In this document: positions 8,516-16,669 of the stretch, in pieces | Layout: the number at the start of each line of letters is the position of its first letter | How positions within the stretch are numbered: the first letter of the stretch is position 1 | NCBI GenBank assembly: GCA_026705345.1 | Contig: JAPPAV010000005.1 | Coordinates: 1 to 64,000 of the forward strand | Source: Gammaproteobacteria bacterium | GTDB lineage: Bacteria > Pseudomonadota > Gammaproteobacteria > Pseudomonadales > Azotimanducaceae | Direction of reading: 5' to 3' | DNA length: 64,000 nucleotides | Translations under genes and position numbers: made by a program | The notes under the pieces: generated by a model | Told to the model about the DNA's origin: nothing | The model's database searches: none | What the model saw: only the letters and a program-made list of their open reading frames with translations

Positions 8516-8575
8516 CGTAGGGGACCGACTTGCCCCGTCCTACCGGACTGTGGGGGCGGGGCTTGTCCCGCCCGC
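8516..8575. repeat. Two family A-type palindromic elements between trpS and yciO
   Basis: A first element at 8516-8545 opens CGTAGGGGACCGACTTG and has a partly diverged right arm. A second at 8550-8575 reads GTGGGGGCGGGGCTTGTCCC and then its complement, giving a strong stem with a CTTGT loop. Both lie in the trpS 5' region on the minus strand, so they would be in the trpS leader RNA if transcription started further right. Confidence 0.75.
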
Positions 8576-8672
8576 GTCGGTTGCGAGGGTATGGGTTCGC
8601 CGATGTCTTGGAATCCTGCTGACATCAACCGGTCGCCCGGCGGATTGGTCCATCGGAAGCAGTATAGCGTGG

Positions 8673-9287
8673 TCAGATGTCCAGCGTGCCGACGCCTTCG
8701 CGAACGACCTCGGCGCCGCCCGACGTGAGATCCACAACGGTCGTTGGCCGCACACCGCCGATGCCGCCGTCGACGATGATGTCGACAGCATGTTCGAGCC
8801 TTTCCCGTTCGAGCTCCATGTCGGTCAGCGGCAGGCTGTCCCCGGGCAAGAGCGCGGTGGTCGACATGATCGGCTCGCCGAGGGCGGTCAGGATGGCCTG
8901 GGCGATGACGTTGTCGGGCACGCGCAGGCCGATGGTGCGCCGTTGCCGGTGCACCAGCCGACGTGGCACCTCGCGCGTCGCGCCCAGTACGAAGGTCATC
9001 GGGCCCGGCAGGTGACGCTTGACGATTCGATAGCTGGTGTTGTCGACCCGGGCATAGCTCGCCAATTCCGAAAGGTCCCGGCACACGAGGGTGAGGTAGT
9101 GGTCCTTGGGCAACTGCCTAAGGGCACGGATTCGGTCGGCGGCTTCCTTGTCGCCGAGGCGGCAGCCGAGCGCATACGTGGAGTCCGTCGGGTAGACGAT
9201 GACCCCACCGTTCTCAACGATCTCGGCGGCGCGGGTCACCAGCCGCGGCTGCGGATGGGTGGGATGGACGACGAGGTATTGACTCAA
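8673..9287 (-). CDS. yciO: YciO, Sua5/TsaC-like protein
   Basis: A 204-residue member of the Sua5/YciO/YrdC superfamily, whose TsaC members make threonylcarbamoyl-AMP for tRNA t6A; the YciO branch is less well defined. The sequence runs parallel to E. coli YciO: MSQYLVVHPTHPQPRL, GGVIVYPTDSTYALGC, LTLVCRDLSELASYARVDN, TIGLRVP, and REGVG near the end. KEVPRRL-type residues are present as EVPRRLV. Located next to trpS in the conserved neighbourhood, separated by two repeats. The ATG at 9287 matches the YciO N-terminus. Confidence 0.92.
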   Translation of the reverse strand: MSQYLVVHPTHPQPRLVTRAAEIVENGGVIVYPTDSTYALGCRLGDKEAADRIRALRQLPKDHYLTLVCRDLSELASYARVDNTSYRIVKRHLPGPMTFVLGATREVPRRLVHRQRRTIGLRVPDNVIAQAILTALGEPIMSTTALLPGDSLPLTDMELERERLEHAVDIIVDGGIGGVRPTTVVDLTSGGAEVVREGVGTLDI

Positions 9288-9423
9288 GATTCGGTCGTGG
9301 CTGCGTTATGATGGCGGCGCATGATACGACAGTGCGGTGTGCCTTTGGCCGCCATCGACGTCCTTAGCCAGTCCAGGTTGAGACAACCGCCGCCTACCCA
9401 ACAACCAATCCTTCCGTAGCACC

Positions 9424-11274
9424 GTGCTCCAGTTCATCGACGTAACGTTGCGCCGCGGCGACAAGATGCTGTTCGACGGCCTCGATCTTACGATCCACGC
9501 TGGCCACAAGGCCGGGGTTGTGGGGCGCAACGGCATCGGCAAGTCGACGCTGTTCGATTTGGTTCGGCGTCGGCTTCTCCCGGAGGAAGGCGAGATCCTC
9601 TGGCCGGCGTCCTGGCGGCTCTCGTGCCTCGAACAGTCCACCGAGCCGTCTTCCCGTTCGGCCCTTGAATTCGTGCTCGACGGCGACACGCGGTTGCGTG
9701 CCATCGAGAGATCCATCGCGAAGGCGGAACGCGCGGAAGACAACCATGCGCTCGGCCACCTCTACTCGGACTTCGAGGATGTCGGCGGCTACGATGCCCC
9801 CGCCCGCGCCGGTGAAATCCTCTCCGGTCTCGGCTTTGACGCGACCGACTTCGGCAAGCCCCATGCGGCGTTCTCCGGCGGCTGGCGCATCAGCCTCAAC
9901 CTCGCCCGGGCGTTGATGACGCCCTCGGAGTTGTTGTTGCTGGACGAGCCGACCAACCACTTGGATCTTGACGCGACGCTGTGGCTCGAGACCTGGGTGC
10001 GCAAGTACGAGGGAACGCTGCTTTTGATCGCCCACGACCGGGACTTCCTCGACCGCAGCATGGGCGAGATCGTCCACTTGGACGACGGCAAGGCCACGAC
10101 CTACTCGGGCAACTACAGCGCCTTCGAACGCCAGCGTGCCGAAGCACTGGAACGCCAGGCGGCGACCTACAAGAAGCAGCAGCGGCGCGTGGCCGAGATT
10201 CACGCCTTCGTCGACCGGTTCCGCGCCAAGGCTAGCAAGGCGCGCCAGGCGCAGAGCCGGCTGAAGGAGCTCGAACGCATGGACCTCCTCGCGCCCGTTC
10301 ACGCCGAACTTCCGTATCGATTCGACTTTACGCAGCCGAAGAAGATCTCCAACCCGACGCTCATGCTCGACGACGCGGCGGTGGGATACGACGGAAAGCC
10401 GGTGCTCAACGGCGTCACGTTGCGCGTCTATCCTAGTGACCGCATCGGCGTGCTCGGCGCCAACGGGGCCGGCAAGACCACCCTCTTGCGCTGTCTTGCG
10501 GGCGAGTTGGCACCGATGGCCGGGACGTCGAGCCGTGGCCAGCACGCAGCCGTCGGCTACTTTGCGCAACACCAGTTGGAGTCACTGGACCTCGACGCTT
10601 CGCCGCTCGATCATTTCGCCGATCCCGAGGACAGCGACGTGCCGGCCTGGACGGACCAGCGGATCAGGGACTATCTCGGCGGCTGGGGTTTCCGGGGCGA
10701 TGACGTGGGACGGCGGGCGCGGACGTTCTCGGGCGGCGAGAAGGCGCGGCTGGTGCTGGCATTGCTTGCCTGTCGGCAGCCCGCGGTTCTGGTGCTCGAC
10801 GAACCCACCAACCACCTGGATCTCGAAATGCGCCAGGCGCTCGCCATCGCCCTGCAGGACTACCGTGGCGCCGTACTGCTGGTCTCCCATGACCGACACC
10901 TGCTAAGGCAATGCGCCGACGATTTCTGGCTGGTCGCCGACGGTGCGGTCAAGCGATTCCGGGATGACCTCGATGCGTACACAGCGCTGCGACGGAGACG
11001 TTCGGCGGTCAAGCGTCCGGCAAGTCGCGACACGCAACCCCGCGGCAGCAGCGGTTCGTTGAGCCGTGAACAGGCCCGCCTCGAACGGCACCTTGAGCAA
11101 CTGAACCGCCGCCTCGAGGACATCGACGCGGGTCTCGGCGAGCCGAACTTGCATGAACGGCCCGACGAACTGGCGCGGCTGGTTGCCGAACGTCGCCGCG
11201 CCGCAGAGGAGGTCGAACGGGCAGAGGCGGCTTGGTTAACCGTTCAGGGGGAAATCGACCGGCTGAAGTGGTAG
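9424..11274 (+). CDS. yheS: ABC-F ATPase, YheS-like
   Basis: A 616-residue ABC-F protein with two ATPase cassettes and no membrane segments; this class acts on ribosomes. Cassette 1: Walker A GRNGIGKST, signature FSGGWRISLNLARAL, Walker B LLLLDEPTNHLD. Cassette 2: Walker A GANGAGKTTL, signature FSGGEKARLVLALL, Walker B VLVLDEPTNHLD. The inter-cassette linker FRAKASKARQAQSRLKELER is the ribosome-interacting arm region. Residues about 530-616 form a charged coiled-coil. The match to E. coli YheS is close through most of its length. It uses a GTG start at 9424. The upstream 136 nt divergent from yciO should contain promoters. Confidence 0.93.
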   Translation: MLQFIDVTLRRGDKMLFDGLDLTIHAGHKAGVVGRNGIGKSTLFDLVRRRLLPEEGEILWPASWRLSCLEQSTEPSSRSALEFVLDGDTRLRAIERSIAKAERAEDNHALGHLYSDFEDVGGYDAPARAGEILSGLGFDATDFGKPHAAFSGGWRISLNLARALMTPSELLLLDEPTNHLDLDATLWLETWVRKYEGTLLLIAHDRDFLDRSMGEIVHLDDGKATTYSGNYSAFERQRAEALERQAATYKKQQRRVAEIHAFVDRFRAKASKARQAQSRLKELERMDLLAPVHAELPYRFDFTQPKKISNPTLMLDDAAVGYDGKPVLNGVTLRVYPSDRIGVLGANGAGKTTLLRCLAGELAPMAGTSSRGQHAAVGYFAQHQLESLDLDASPLDHFADPEDSDVPAWTDQRIRDYLGGWGFRGDDVGRRARTFSGGEKARLVLALLACRQPAVLVLDEPTNHLDLEMRQALAIALQDYRGAVLLVSHDRHLLRQCADDFWLVADGAVKRFRDDLDAYTALRRRRSAVKRPASRDTQPRGSSGSLSREQARLERHLEQLNRRLEDIDAGLGEPNLHERPDELARLVAERRRAAEEVERAEAAWLTVQGEIDRLKW

Positions 11275-11346
11275 TCCCTTGTCTGACGGCTTTCCAAAGT
11301 GACGGTCTTTGTAGACCTTCAACAAACTGCCATCAGTACCATGAGT

Positions 11347-12690
11347 CTACATTGGGTGACTTGCTTCAGGAGCCGTACCGTGAATGTCGCCGTGCCGATG
11401 TCGGGGGCAGCCCAGACCTTGGGACATCTGCGCGTAGCTGGTGAGTGGCACCGCGCACATCCGATTCCAGTCGGCCTGGTCGATGACCGACTGGTTTACC
11501 AGGTCGATCATGTCGTCGAATTGCTGAAGCGCGTCGCAATCGACTACCTTGGAATCCGCCGCCTTGCGGTGTTGCGGCCAGGTGTGGTCACGGGCGTAGC
11601 GCCAGAATTCACTGTCGTACTTCGAGCCGCAGGAGTAGTGCCAACCCACGAACAGTCCGTAGCAGAGCATGTTCTTGACAAGGAATCGATTGACCACCGG
11701 CGAATCGCGCTCAAGATGCTCTAAAGGGCGGTTCAGCCGTACCTGCAGGACCATCCCGATCTGCAACTGCGCGGACACGATCGCCGTCGCCTCCAACGGT
11801 TCCATGAAGGCGGCCGCGTTTCCTACCCGGGCGATGGCACCGTCGAAGATGCGGCGGTGGACGAAATTGGGGAAGCGAAGCACGGCCCGTTGCTCGAACT
11901 CCGATACGCCGTCAGCGTCAAGGAAAGCGTCGAAGTCGGACTCGACCTCCGCGAGGTCGGTTACGTCGCGGTTGAAGATGTAGCCGTAGGATGTATGGGC
12001 GGTTGGGGGAATGACGAATACCCAACCGTGCGGGCGGGCAACGGCACGGGTATAGGTATGTTGTACGACCGGGCCCTCCTGCGGCTCCTCGATAATCGTC
12101 GGACAGCGGCGGATGACGGCTGTGTTGGTGGGGATAAAGGAAATGTCGATGTGCTCCTGGGGATGCAGTTCCCTGGGAAACCCGCGTGCATCGAAGACCA
12201 AGTCGTAGTGTTCCGATGCCCGGCCTTCGAACTCCACCTCCGCGCCGTCATCCACCCTGGTGATGTCGAGCACCTTCGCGTCGACATGCTGTGCGCGTGT
12301 GCTGTCGTGCAGCAATTCGCCCATCAAATCTGCGGACAGGTGGTAGGCATAGGACACCTGCTGCGGCGTGAAGTAGTGCGTGAAGTCTCGATCGCGCCGC
12401 CCCCATCCCTCGAAGGCGACGCCGTACTTGCGAGTTCCCTTCAGACGCTGCTGGACGGTCTCGTGGGGCAAATCGGTCAGCTTGTGCAACTCCTGGACGA
12501 GGCTCGGCCAACTGCCTTCGCCCACGCCGATGACCGGGATGCGCGAGTCGTAGATGTGGTGCAGTTCGTGAGCGCTGTCGGGGTGTAGGCGCGTGACGCT
12601 CGCGGCGGCGAGCGACCCGGCGGTTCCGCGCCCGACCACGGCGATCTTTCGTAGGGACTTGCTGCCTGGCTGAATCACCCCAAGGGCCAT
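11347..12690 (-). CDS. Flavin-dependent tryptophan-halogenase-like protein
   Basis: A 447-residue FAD-dependent protein of the tryptophan halogenase family. Residues about 15-27 (KIAVVGRGTAGSLAA) form the FAD-binding GxGxxG, followed by VIGVGEGSWPSL, matching the GVGEAT-type motif of PrnA/RebH relatives. The WxWxIP signature appears as WVFVIP, so the second Trp is Phe. GNAAAFMEPLEATAIVSAQL corresponds to the GDAAGFIDPLTSTG segment. It is the last gene of a leftward series after the LolA-like and barrel genes, in the RiPP locus whose precursor ends in Trp. Halogenation of that Trp is inference; the family also includes non-halogenating members. Confidence 0.8.
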   Translation of the reverse strand: MALGVIQPGSKSLRKIAVVGRGTAGSLAAASVTRLHPDSAHELHHIYDSRIPVIGVGEGSWPSLVQELHKLTDLPHETVQQRLKGTRKYGVAFEGWGRRDRDFTHYFTPQQVSYAYHLSADLMGELLHDSTRAQHVDAKVLDITRVDDGAEVEFEGRASEHYDLVFDARGFPRELHPQEHIDISFIPTNTAVIRRCPTIIEEPQEGPVVQHTYTRAVARPHGWVFVIPPTAHTSYGYIFNRDVTDLAEVESDFDAFLDADGVSEFEQRAVLRFPNFVHRRIFDGAIARVGNAAAFMEPLEATAIVSAQLQIGMVLQVRLNRPLEHLERDSPVVNRFLVKNMLCYGLFVGWHYSCGSKYDSEFWRYARDHTWPQHRKAADSKVVDCDALQQFDDMIDLVNQSVIDQADWNRMCAVPLTSYAQMSQGLGCPRHRHGDIHGTAPEASHPM

Positions 12691-12723
12691 CTGTTGTAGG
12701 TCAACTTGGTGTCTTTCATGGGA

Positions 12724-13944
12724 TCAGAAGCTGAACGTGAAATCCACGCCCAGGAAGCTGTCGCGTCGCCCATCGTAGGTCAAGTCCCGCGGATCGGCGC
12801 GCAGATTCGCGATCGCTTCCAAGCGCATCGACCACCCATCGGACAGGCGGCGTTTCAGTTCCAGGTTCAACGCTCGATAGTCATGGTGGAGGTCGGCGAG
12901 GATGCCGGCTGCGAGCTCCGTTCCCGGCACATCGTTGAGTGCCAGGAAGCCCGCCACGAACAGGTCGTTCTGCCAGACGCTCGTGGCACGGCGCTTGCGC
13001 CCGTCGTGGTGCCATTCGGCGAGGATGGTCAAGTCGGCCCGGGAACCGAACAGCGCATCGAGACCGCGTTCCAGTCCGAAGACAACGGCTTCGTAGTCCT
13101 CTTCTTGGCCGAGCAGATTCCGCGTTCCGCTGCGGCGAATGGCTTCCATCTTGTAGAGGAAAGGCCCGGTGGTCAGCTGCGCCTCGAGCCCAAGTTGCCG
13201 AATCTGCTCGTAGTAGGGGAGCAAAGTTGCGGCCGGCGAAGGCTCGGACTGGTGGCCCGGGAGAAACAAAGGCTCGCGGCTGGTCCCAACGAAGGCGCTC
13301 AGGCCGAAATCAAGCAAGCCCACGGTGTGGCTGTATCGGAACGCAAGATCCACATGGCGTTCCTCGGCGCCACTCTCGTAGGCGGCGTCCTGGTCGATGA
13401 GGTAACGCGCACGGAGACGCCCGGAGCGCCCCGGGAACGACCGTTTGCGGTGGTACGGCAGCAGAAACGATTCGGCGATGCCCCAGTCTCCGGACACCGT
13501 CAGGTGCGCCATGGGCTGACCTAGCTTGGGCCGGTTTCGCGGGTGCTCAACGAGATCCAACTGGTTGACGATGTCCACGAGATTGTGCAGCTCGGCCACG
13601 CCCCAGAAAACCCGGTCCAGTCCCAGCCGCAGCTCCCAGAAATTGTCGCCCCAGTCGCCGTGCATGAGCAGGTAGGCCTCGCGGACGTCGCCATGCGTGC
13701 GCCGTGAGTCGGCGCTGTCGTAACGGTAGAGCGGGGTTACGGTGAAGCTCCTTGTCGGTGTGATCTCTCCATAGAGGGTCGATTCAACGACCAGCCCGCC
13801 GGTGCTTGAACGTTGACCGGGGAAGGCCGGCGATTGCGGATACCATCGCGCCTGCAGGCTTGCCTCCCCGGAGAGGTCGACCTGTGCCTCGGCACCCGCA
13901 GCGGCTATGGCCGCGAGGGCCGCAATGACACCGCCGAGTCGCAT
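12724..13944 (-). CDS. Outer-membrane beta-barrel protein, MMPL-export associated
   Basis: A 406-residue protein with a signal peptide (MRLGGVIAALAAIAAAGAEA) followed by alternating, aromatic-rich strands typical of an outer-membrane barrel, ending in VDFTFSF with a C-terminal Phe as required for Bam insertion. Such DUF1302-like barrels commonly accompany a LolA-like periplasmic protein and an MMPL/RND pump; both occur here. Its ATG overlaps the TAA of the LolA-like gene by one base (TAATG), so the two are coupled. It may form the outer-membrane step of export for the locus product. Confidence 0.75.
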   Translation of the reverse strand: MRLGGVIAALAAIAAAGAEAQVDLSGEASLQARWYPQSPAFPGQRSSTGGLVVESTLYGEITPTRSFTVTPLYRYDSADSRRTHGDVREAYLLMHGDWGDNFWELRLGLDRVFWGVAELHNLVDIVNQLDLVEHPRNRPKLGQPMAHLTVSGDWGIAESFLLPYHRKRSFPGRSGRLRARYLIDQDAAYESGAEERHVDLAFRYSHTVGLLDFGLSAFVGTSREPLFLPGHQSEPSPAATLLPYYEQIRQLGLEAQLTTGPFLYKMEAIRRSGTRNLLGQEEDYEAVVFGLERGLDALFGSRADLTILAEWHHDGRKRRATSVWQNDLFVAGFLALNDVPGTELAAGILADLHHDYRALNLELKRRLSDGWSMRLEAIANLRADPRDLTYDGRRDSFLGVDFTFSF

Positions 13945-14807
13945 TAGCGCACGCGTCGAAGGGCCGTTTGGGTGAACTCGCTCTCGTCAATGCCCCTACC
14001 GAACTGAAAGTCCGTCCATCTAAGCACCGTGCTTGCGCCGGTCAGGTGATTCACCATCGTCTGTTCTTCCGCCCGCCAGTACCGATCCAGGTACTGCTGA
14101 TAGTTCACGAACGTGAGCGTTTTGAGATGGGAGTCCCTCCGGTCGTAGAGCTCCATTTTCCAGACTCTTAGTTCGCCGATGTCCTGCCAGGTGACCTTGC
14201 GGCTGTAGCCGGATTTCTCATCCAGGGGAATCTGTTCCGTCACCGTACACATGAGGTCGCCGCAGGGCTCGTCGCGCAGGTACTTGTAGGTGTATTCGTC
14301 CACCTCCGGACTGCTCATGTCCTCGTAGGAAAACTCGCTACCCATGAACGAGCCGGAACGCCGTGATGCGCTGATGCGTTTCACCCGCTTCAGGGCGGGC
14401 AGATACAGCCATTGATCGTCCTGCGTATTGACGTGAGCGTGGGTCAAGAGCGCGGTTCCCTGTACGTCTCGCGGCTGGTCGAACACGAACAGGCTCCGGT
14501 CGCCATCCCCCGGCACCTCGAGCACCTTGAAGCGCATCTGACGGACGCTCTCCCGACCTTGTCGGTCGCGCAGCACCATCGTCATCGCGGCGGTGAAGTC
14601 CCCGAAGCCGTCGTTGCGGGCGCTCGACTCGCGGGCAATGCGCAAACCCTTCTCCTCGGGCGTTTCTTCCTCGGCGACGGCGCCCACACTCGGCAAGCAA
14701 AGGCACGCTAGGGCGAAAGCCAGGCCGCCACCCCGGCGGCAGGGACGGTCGTTCTTCCGACCGTGGACGCTAGGCCATCCTGTTGCGGTTTCGTGGTCCG
14801 GGAACAC
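13944..14807 (-). CDS. LolA-like outer-membrane lipoprotein-sorting family protein
   Basis: Periplasmic protein of about 287 residues in the LolA-like family of RND/MMPL operons. The segment KRVKRISASRRSGSFMGSEF followed by SYEDM is diagnostic. LPALKR and DRYWRAEEQTMVNHLTGAST are further family features. A signal peptide is visible as GGGLAFALACLCLPSVGAVA. The start is uncertain: no ATG precedes the signal peptide, so I use GTG 14807; the frame also opens with TTG at 14933. It runs divergently from the RiPP precursor gene, so 14808-14983 must hold both promoters. Its likely role is carrying a hydrophobic cargo between the membranes. Confidence 0.82.
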   Translation of the reverse strand: MFPDHETATGWPSVHGRKNDRPCRRGGGLAFALACLCLPSVGAVAEEETPEEKGLRIARESSARNDGFGDFTAAMTMVLRDRQGRESVRQMRFKVLEVPGDGDRSLFVFDQPRDVQGTALLTHAHVNTQDDQWLYLPALKRVKRISASRRSGSFMGSEFSYEDMSSPEVDEYTYKYLRDEPCGDLMCTVTEQIPLDEKSGYSRKVTWQDIGELRVWKMELYDRRDSHLKTLTFVNYQQYLDRYWRAEEQTMVNHLTGASTVLRWTDFQFGRGIDESEFTQTALRRVR

Positions 14808-14970
14808 TCGCGTTACGTCGGGTTGTGGACGACTCGCATTGTACCTTGCCTCCCCGGGAGAACCGGAGTTCGAATCGAGCTTAAATTTCAAATTGAGACA
14901 CTCGTGGCGTGGTTGTACGCGCGGTCTCGCCAATGCTAGTGTGGATCGCTACTGACGCGAACGTCATCCA

Positions 14971-14978
14971 AAGGAGGG
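14971..14978 (+). promoter_or_regulatory. Strong ribosome-binding site of the RiPP precursor
   Basis: AAGGAGGG lies six bases before the ATG at 14984. It is the best Shine-Dalgarno match I saw in the window and decides the precursor start over upstream in-frame codons. A weak promoter-like pair upstream (TTGTAC 14913-14918, TGCTAGT 14934-14940) is possible but unconvincing. Confidence 0.75.
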
Positions 14979-14983
14979 TTGTT

Positions 14984-15235
14984 ATGCGAAGCGGCGATGA
15001 GATGCTGCAGCAGATTGTCGAGAAGTCTGCCTTGGACGCGAACTTCAGGGAACAGCTTCTCGCAGATCCAAAGACCACGATCAGCGCGGAATTGGGCGTG
15101 ACGATTCCCGAGTCGATGACAATCAAGGTCCACGAAAGCGACATGCAGACCGTGCATCTTGCGTTGCCACCGGACCCGAACATCACCGAGGAGCAACTCG
15201 AAGCGGTCTCGGCCGGCCTCTGCTGCTGCTGGTAG
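14984..15235 (+). CDS. NHLP-type RiPP precursor peptide with predicted core LCCCW
   Basis: An 83-residue peptide with a nitrile-hydratase-alpha-like leader (NHLP family): LDANFREQLLADPKTTISAE, LGVTIPESMTIKVHE, then VHLALPPDPNITEEQLEAVS. The leader ends AVSAG at residues 74-78, the usual double-glycine-type processing site, leaving L79-C80-C81-C82-W83 as the core. Three adjacent Cys suit the azoline-forming YcaO enzyme nearby. The adjacent NHLM C39 exporter fits leader removal. It is on the plus strand alone, flanked by minus-strand genes. Five 45-bp repeats start at the base after its stop, then a terminator. A five-residue core is unusually short, so the cleavage position is the least certain point. 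Confidence 0.88.
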   Translation: MRSGDEMLQQIVEKSALDANFREQLLADPKTTISAELGVTIPESMTIKVHESDMQTVHLALPPDPNITEEQLEAVSAGLCCCW

Positions 15236-15468
15236 GGTTCTTTACTGCGAGGGGCACGCCCCTCGCGCACCCCGGCTGAGGGCTCTTTATTGCGAGGGGC
15301 AAGCCCCTCGCGCACCCCGGCTGAGGGCTCTTTATTGCGAGGGGCAAGCCCCTCGCGCACCCCGGCTGAGGGCTCTTTATTGCGAGGGGCAAGCCCCTCG
15401 CGCACCCCGGCTGACGGCTCCTTCCTGCGAGGGGCACGCCCCTCGCGCACCCCGGCTGAGGGCTCCTG
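15236..15468 (+). repeat. Five tandem 45-bp family C repeats directly after the precursor stop
   Basis: Copies at 15236-15280, 15281-15325, 15326-15370, 15371-15415 and 15416-15460 have an exact 45-bp period, followed by an 8-nt start of a sixth. Each holds the palindrome GCGAGGGGC-AA-GCCCCTCGC (AC in copies 1 and 5). Copies 2 and 3 are identical. Continuing the precursor frame past its TAG gives an uninterrupted 15-residue repeat (GSLLRGASPSRTPAE type) five times, ended by TGA at 15467-15469. There are no unique spacers, so it is not a CRISPR array. Confidence 0.93.
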
Positions 15469-15497
15469 ACCAAAGCCGGCATTCTGCAGCCTCAAAC

Positions 15498-15531
15498 AAC
15501 CCATCGTCGCGGCCAGGGGCGGTGGGTTTTT
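15498..15531 (+). terminator. Rho-independent terminator after the precursor and repeat array
   Basis: Arms AACCCATCG (15498-15506) and CGGTGGGTT (15520-15528) pair over nine positions with one G-U, and the downstream strand runs TTTTT at 15527-15531. This would end the precursor transcript before the opposing 373-residue gene. Confidence 0.65.
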
Positions 15532-15547
15532 CGCATGTCCGTGGCCC

Positions 15548-16669
15548 TCAGAGAGGGACACCGGCGGAAAGCACCATGAACACGTAGGCTTTCGCTTTTT
15601 GGAGCTGGTCTCCGGCGATGACCAGCTTGATGTGGTGAATGCCGCGTAGCAGCACGAAACGGCCGGACTTCCCGAATAGCGTCGTCGGTTTCGAAACCCA
15701 GGCGCCAAGCGCGGCAAGCTTCTCTGGCACGACTAGGTCTTCATGGCCCAGGGCATCAAGGAACGGATCCCAATCGGTCAGGCCGTCGAGCCAATAGCGC
15801 GAGTCCTTCGTATATCTCTGTTTGACGATGAGGGTAAGGCCGAGCGTCGGGCCAAGACCCTCTTCCCGCACGTCGATGTTCGCCCCGGTCCGCACAATGT
15901 CGGCGCGCTCCTTGAAGCGTGAGATCACGGCATCGACCGCCGAGGTGGCCCCTGGCCATCCCGTGTCCTGCAAATAGGAACAGATCTGCTGCGGCGATCT
16001 GAAACCCATGATGGCCAAGCGGATCGACCGTGAACGGGACGGAAAGACACCGAACGAATCCATGCGCGTGTCTTCCGGCTGCGCCAGGTAGGCGCGTTCG
16101 ACGTTCTTCCGCTCGGCCTTGTTCGACTCCCAGCCCACGCAGGCGACGAGCGCATCGACCACTTCGCCAACGTCGTCGGCCTGACCGCACGCGCCCCTAA
16201 TCGGGCGTTCGCCGGGACGGAGGAACATGCCCGGAAACGAACCCATCCCGTCTCCTGCCGAGCCGATGTCGTACTCGAGCATCAACTTGCGTCCGACAAT
16301 CTCGCGCAAAGGCGAGCCGTCGGCATCCATTTGCCTGAACAGGCGCACGATCGCTCGCGCAGTCTCATCCGCCCTGTCGGTTCGTGCCTTCCTTTGAAAA
16401 AACTCTGCGGGCGGGGTTCCGCTGGCCAGGGACGCGCCGAAGTCCGCCACGGGTTCGGGTTCATGTAGCGGCAGTTCGAAGCCGAACGGCAGTGCGGCCA
16501 TTGTGATGGGCAGTTTCCCGGCACATTCGAGTACGCGCTCCCATTGGTGGTCTCCGATGAGAACGCCCGCGATCCTATTTCGAAAATGCCCAAGCAGATC
16601 ACCCATGGTGCCGCCCTCGTCGGCGAGACGGTCCTGGGTAAGGGTGATTGCCTCGTCGATGTCCATCAC
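15548..16669 (-). CDS. Unrecognised 373-residue protein of the RiPP locus
   Basis: I do not recognise a family. It is soluble-looking, without signal peptide or membrane segments. Notable stretches are GMFLRPGERPIRGACGQADD, FPSRSRSIRLAIMGF, GLTLIVKQRYTKDSRYWLDG and, near the end, RGIHHIKLVIAGDQLQKAKA. The start codons ATG-ATG at 16669/16666 overlap the stop of the YcaO gene, so it is translated with the cyclodehydratase. Position and coupling suggest a modification enzyme or recognition partner for the LCCCW peptide. No dehydrogenase of the SagB type is present in the locus, and this protein does not look like one. Confidence 0.7.
   Translation of the reverse strand: MMDIDEAITLTQDRLADEGGTMGDLLGHFRNRIAGVLIGDHQWERVLECAGKLPITMAALPFGFELPLHEPEPVADFGASLASGTPPAEFFQRKARTDRADETARAIVRLFRQMDADGSPLREIVGRKLMLEYDIGSAGDGMGSFPGMFLRPGERPIRGACGQADDVGEVVDALVACVGWESNKAERKNVERAYLAQPEDTRMDSFGVFPSRSRSIRLAIMGFRSPQQICSYLQDTGWPGATSAVDAVISRFKERADIVRTGANIDVREEGLGPTLGLTLIVKQRYTKDSRYWLDGLTDWDPFLDALGHEDLVVPEKLAALGAWVSKPTTLFGKSGRFVLLRGIHHIKLVIAGDQLQKAKAYVFMVLSAGVPL

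Noticed and set aside
15236-15468. Possible CRISPR array
   Set aside because: The 45-bp units abut with no unique spacers, and the same palindrome occurs singly elsewhere in the window.
15159-15587. 142-codon frame across the repeat array in a second phase
   Set aside because: Open only because the 45-bp period is a multiple of three; it starts within the precursor gene without a ribosome-binding site.
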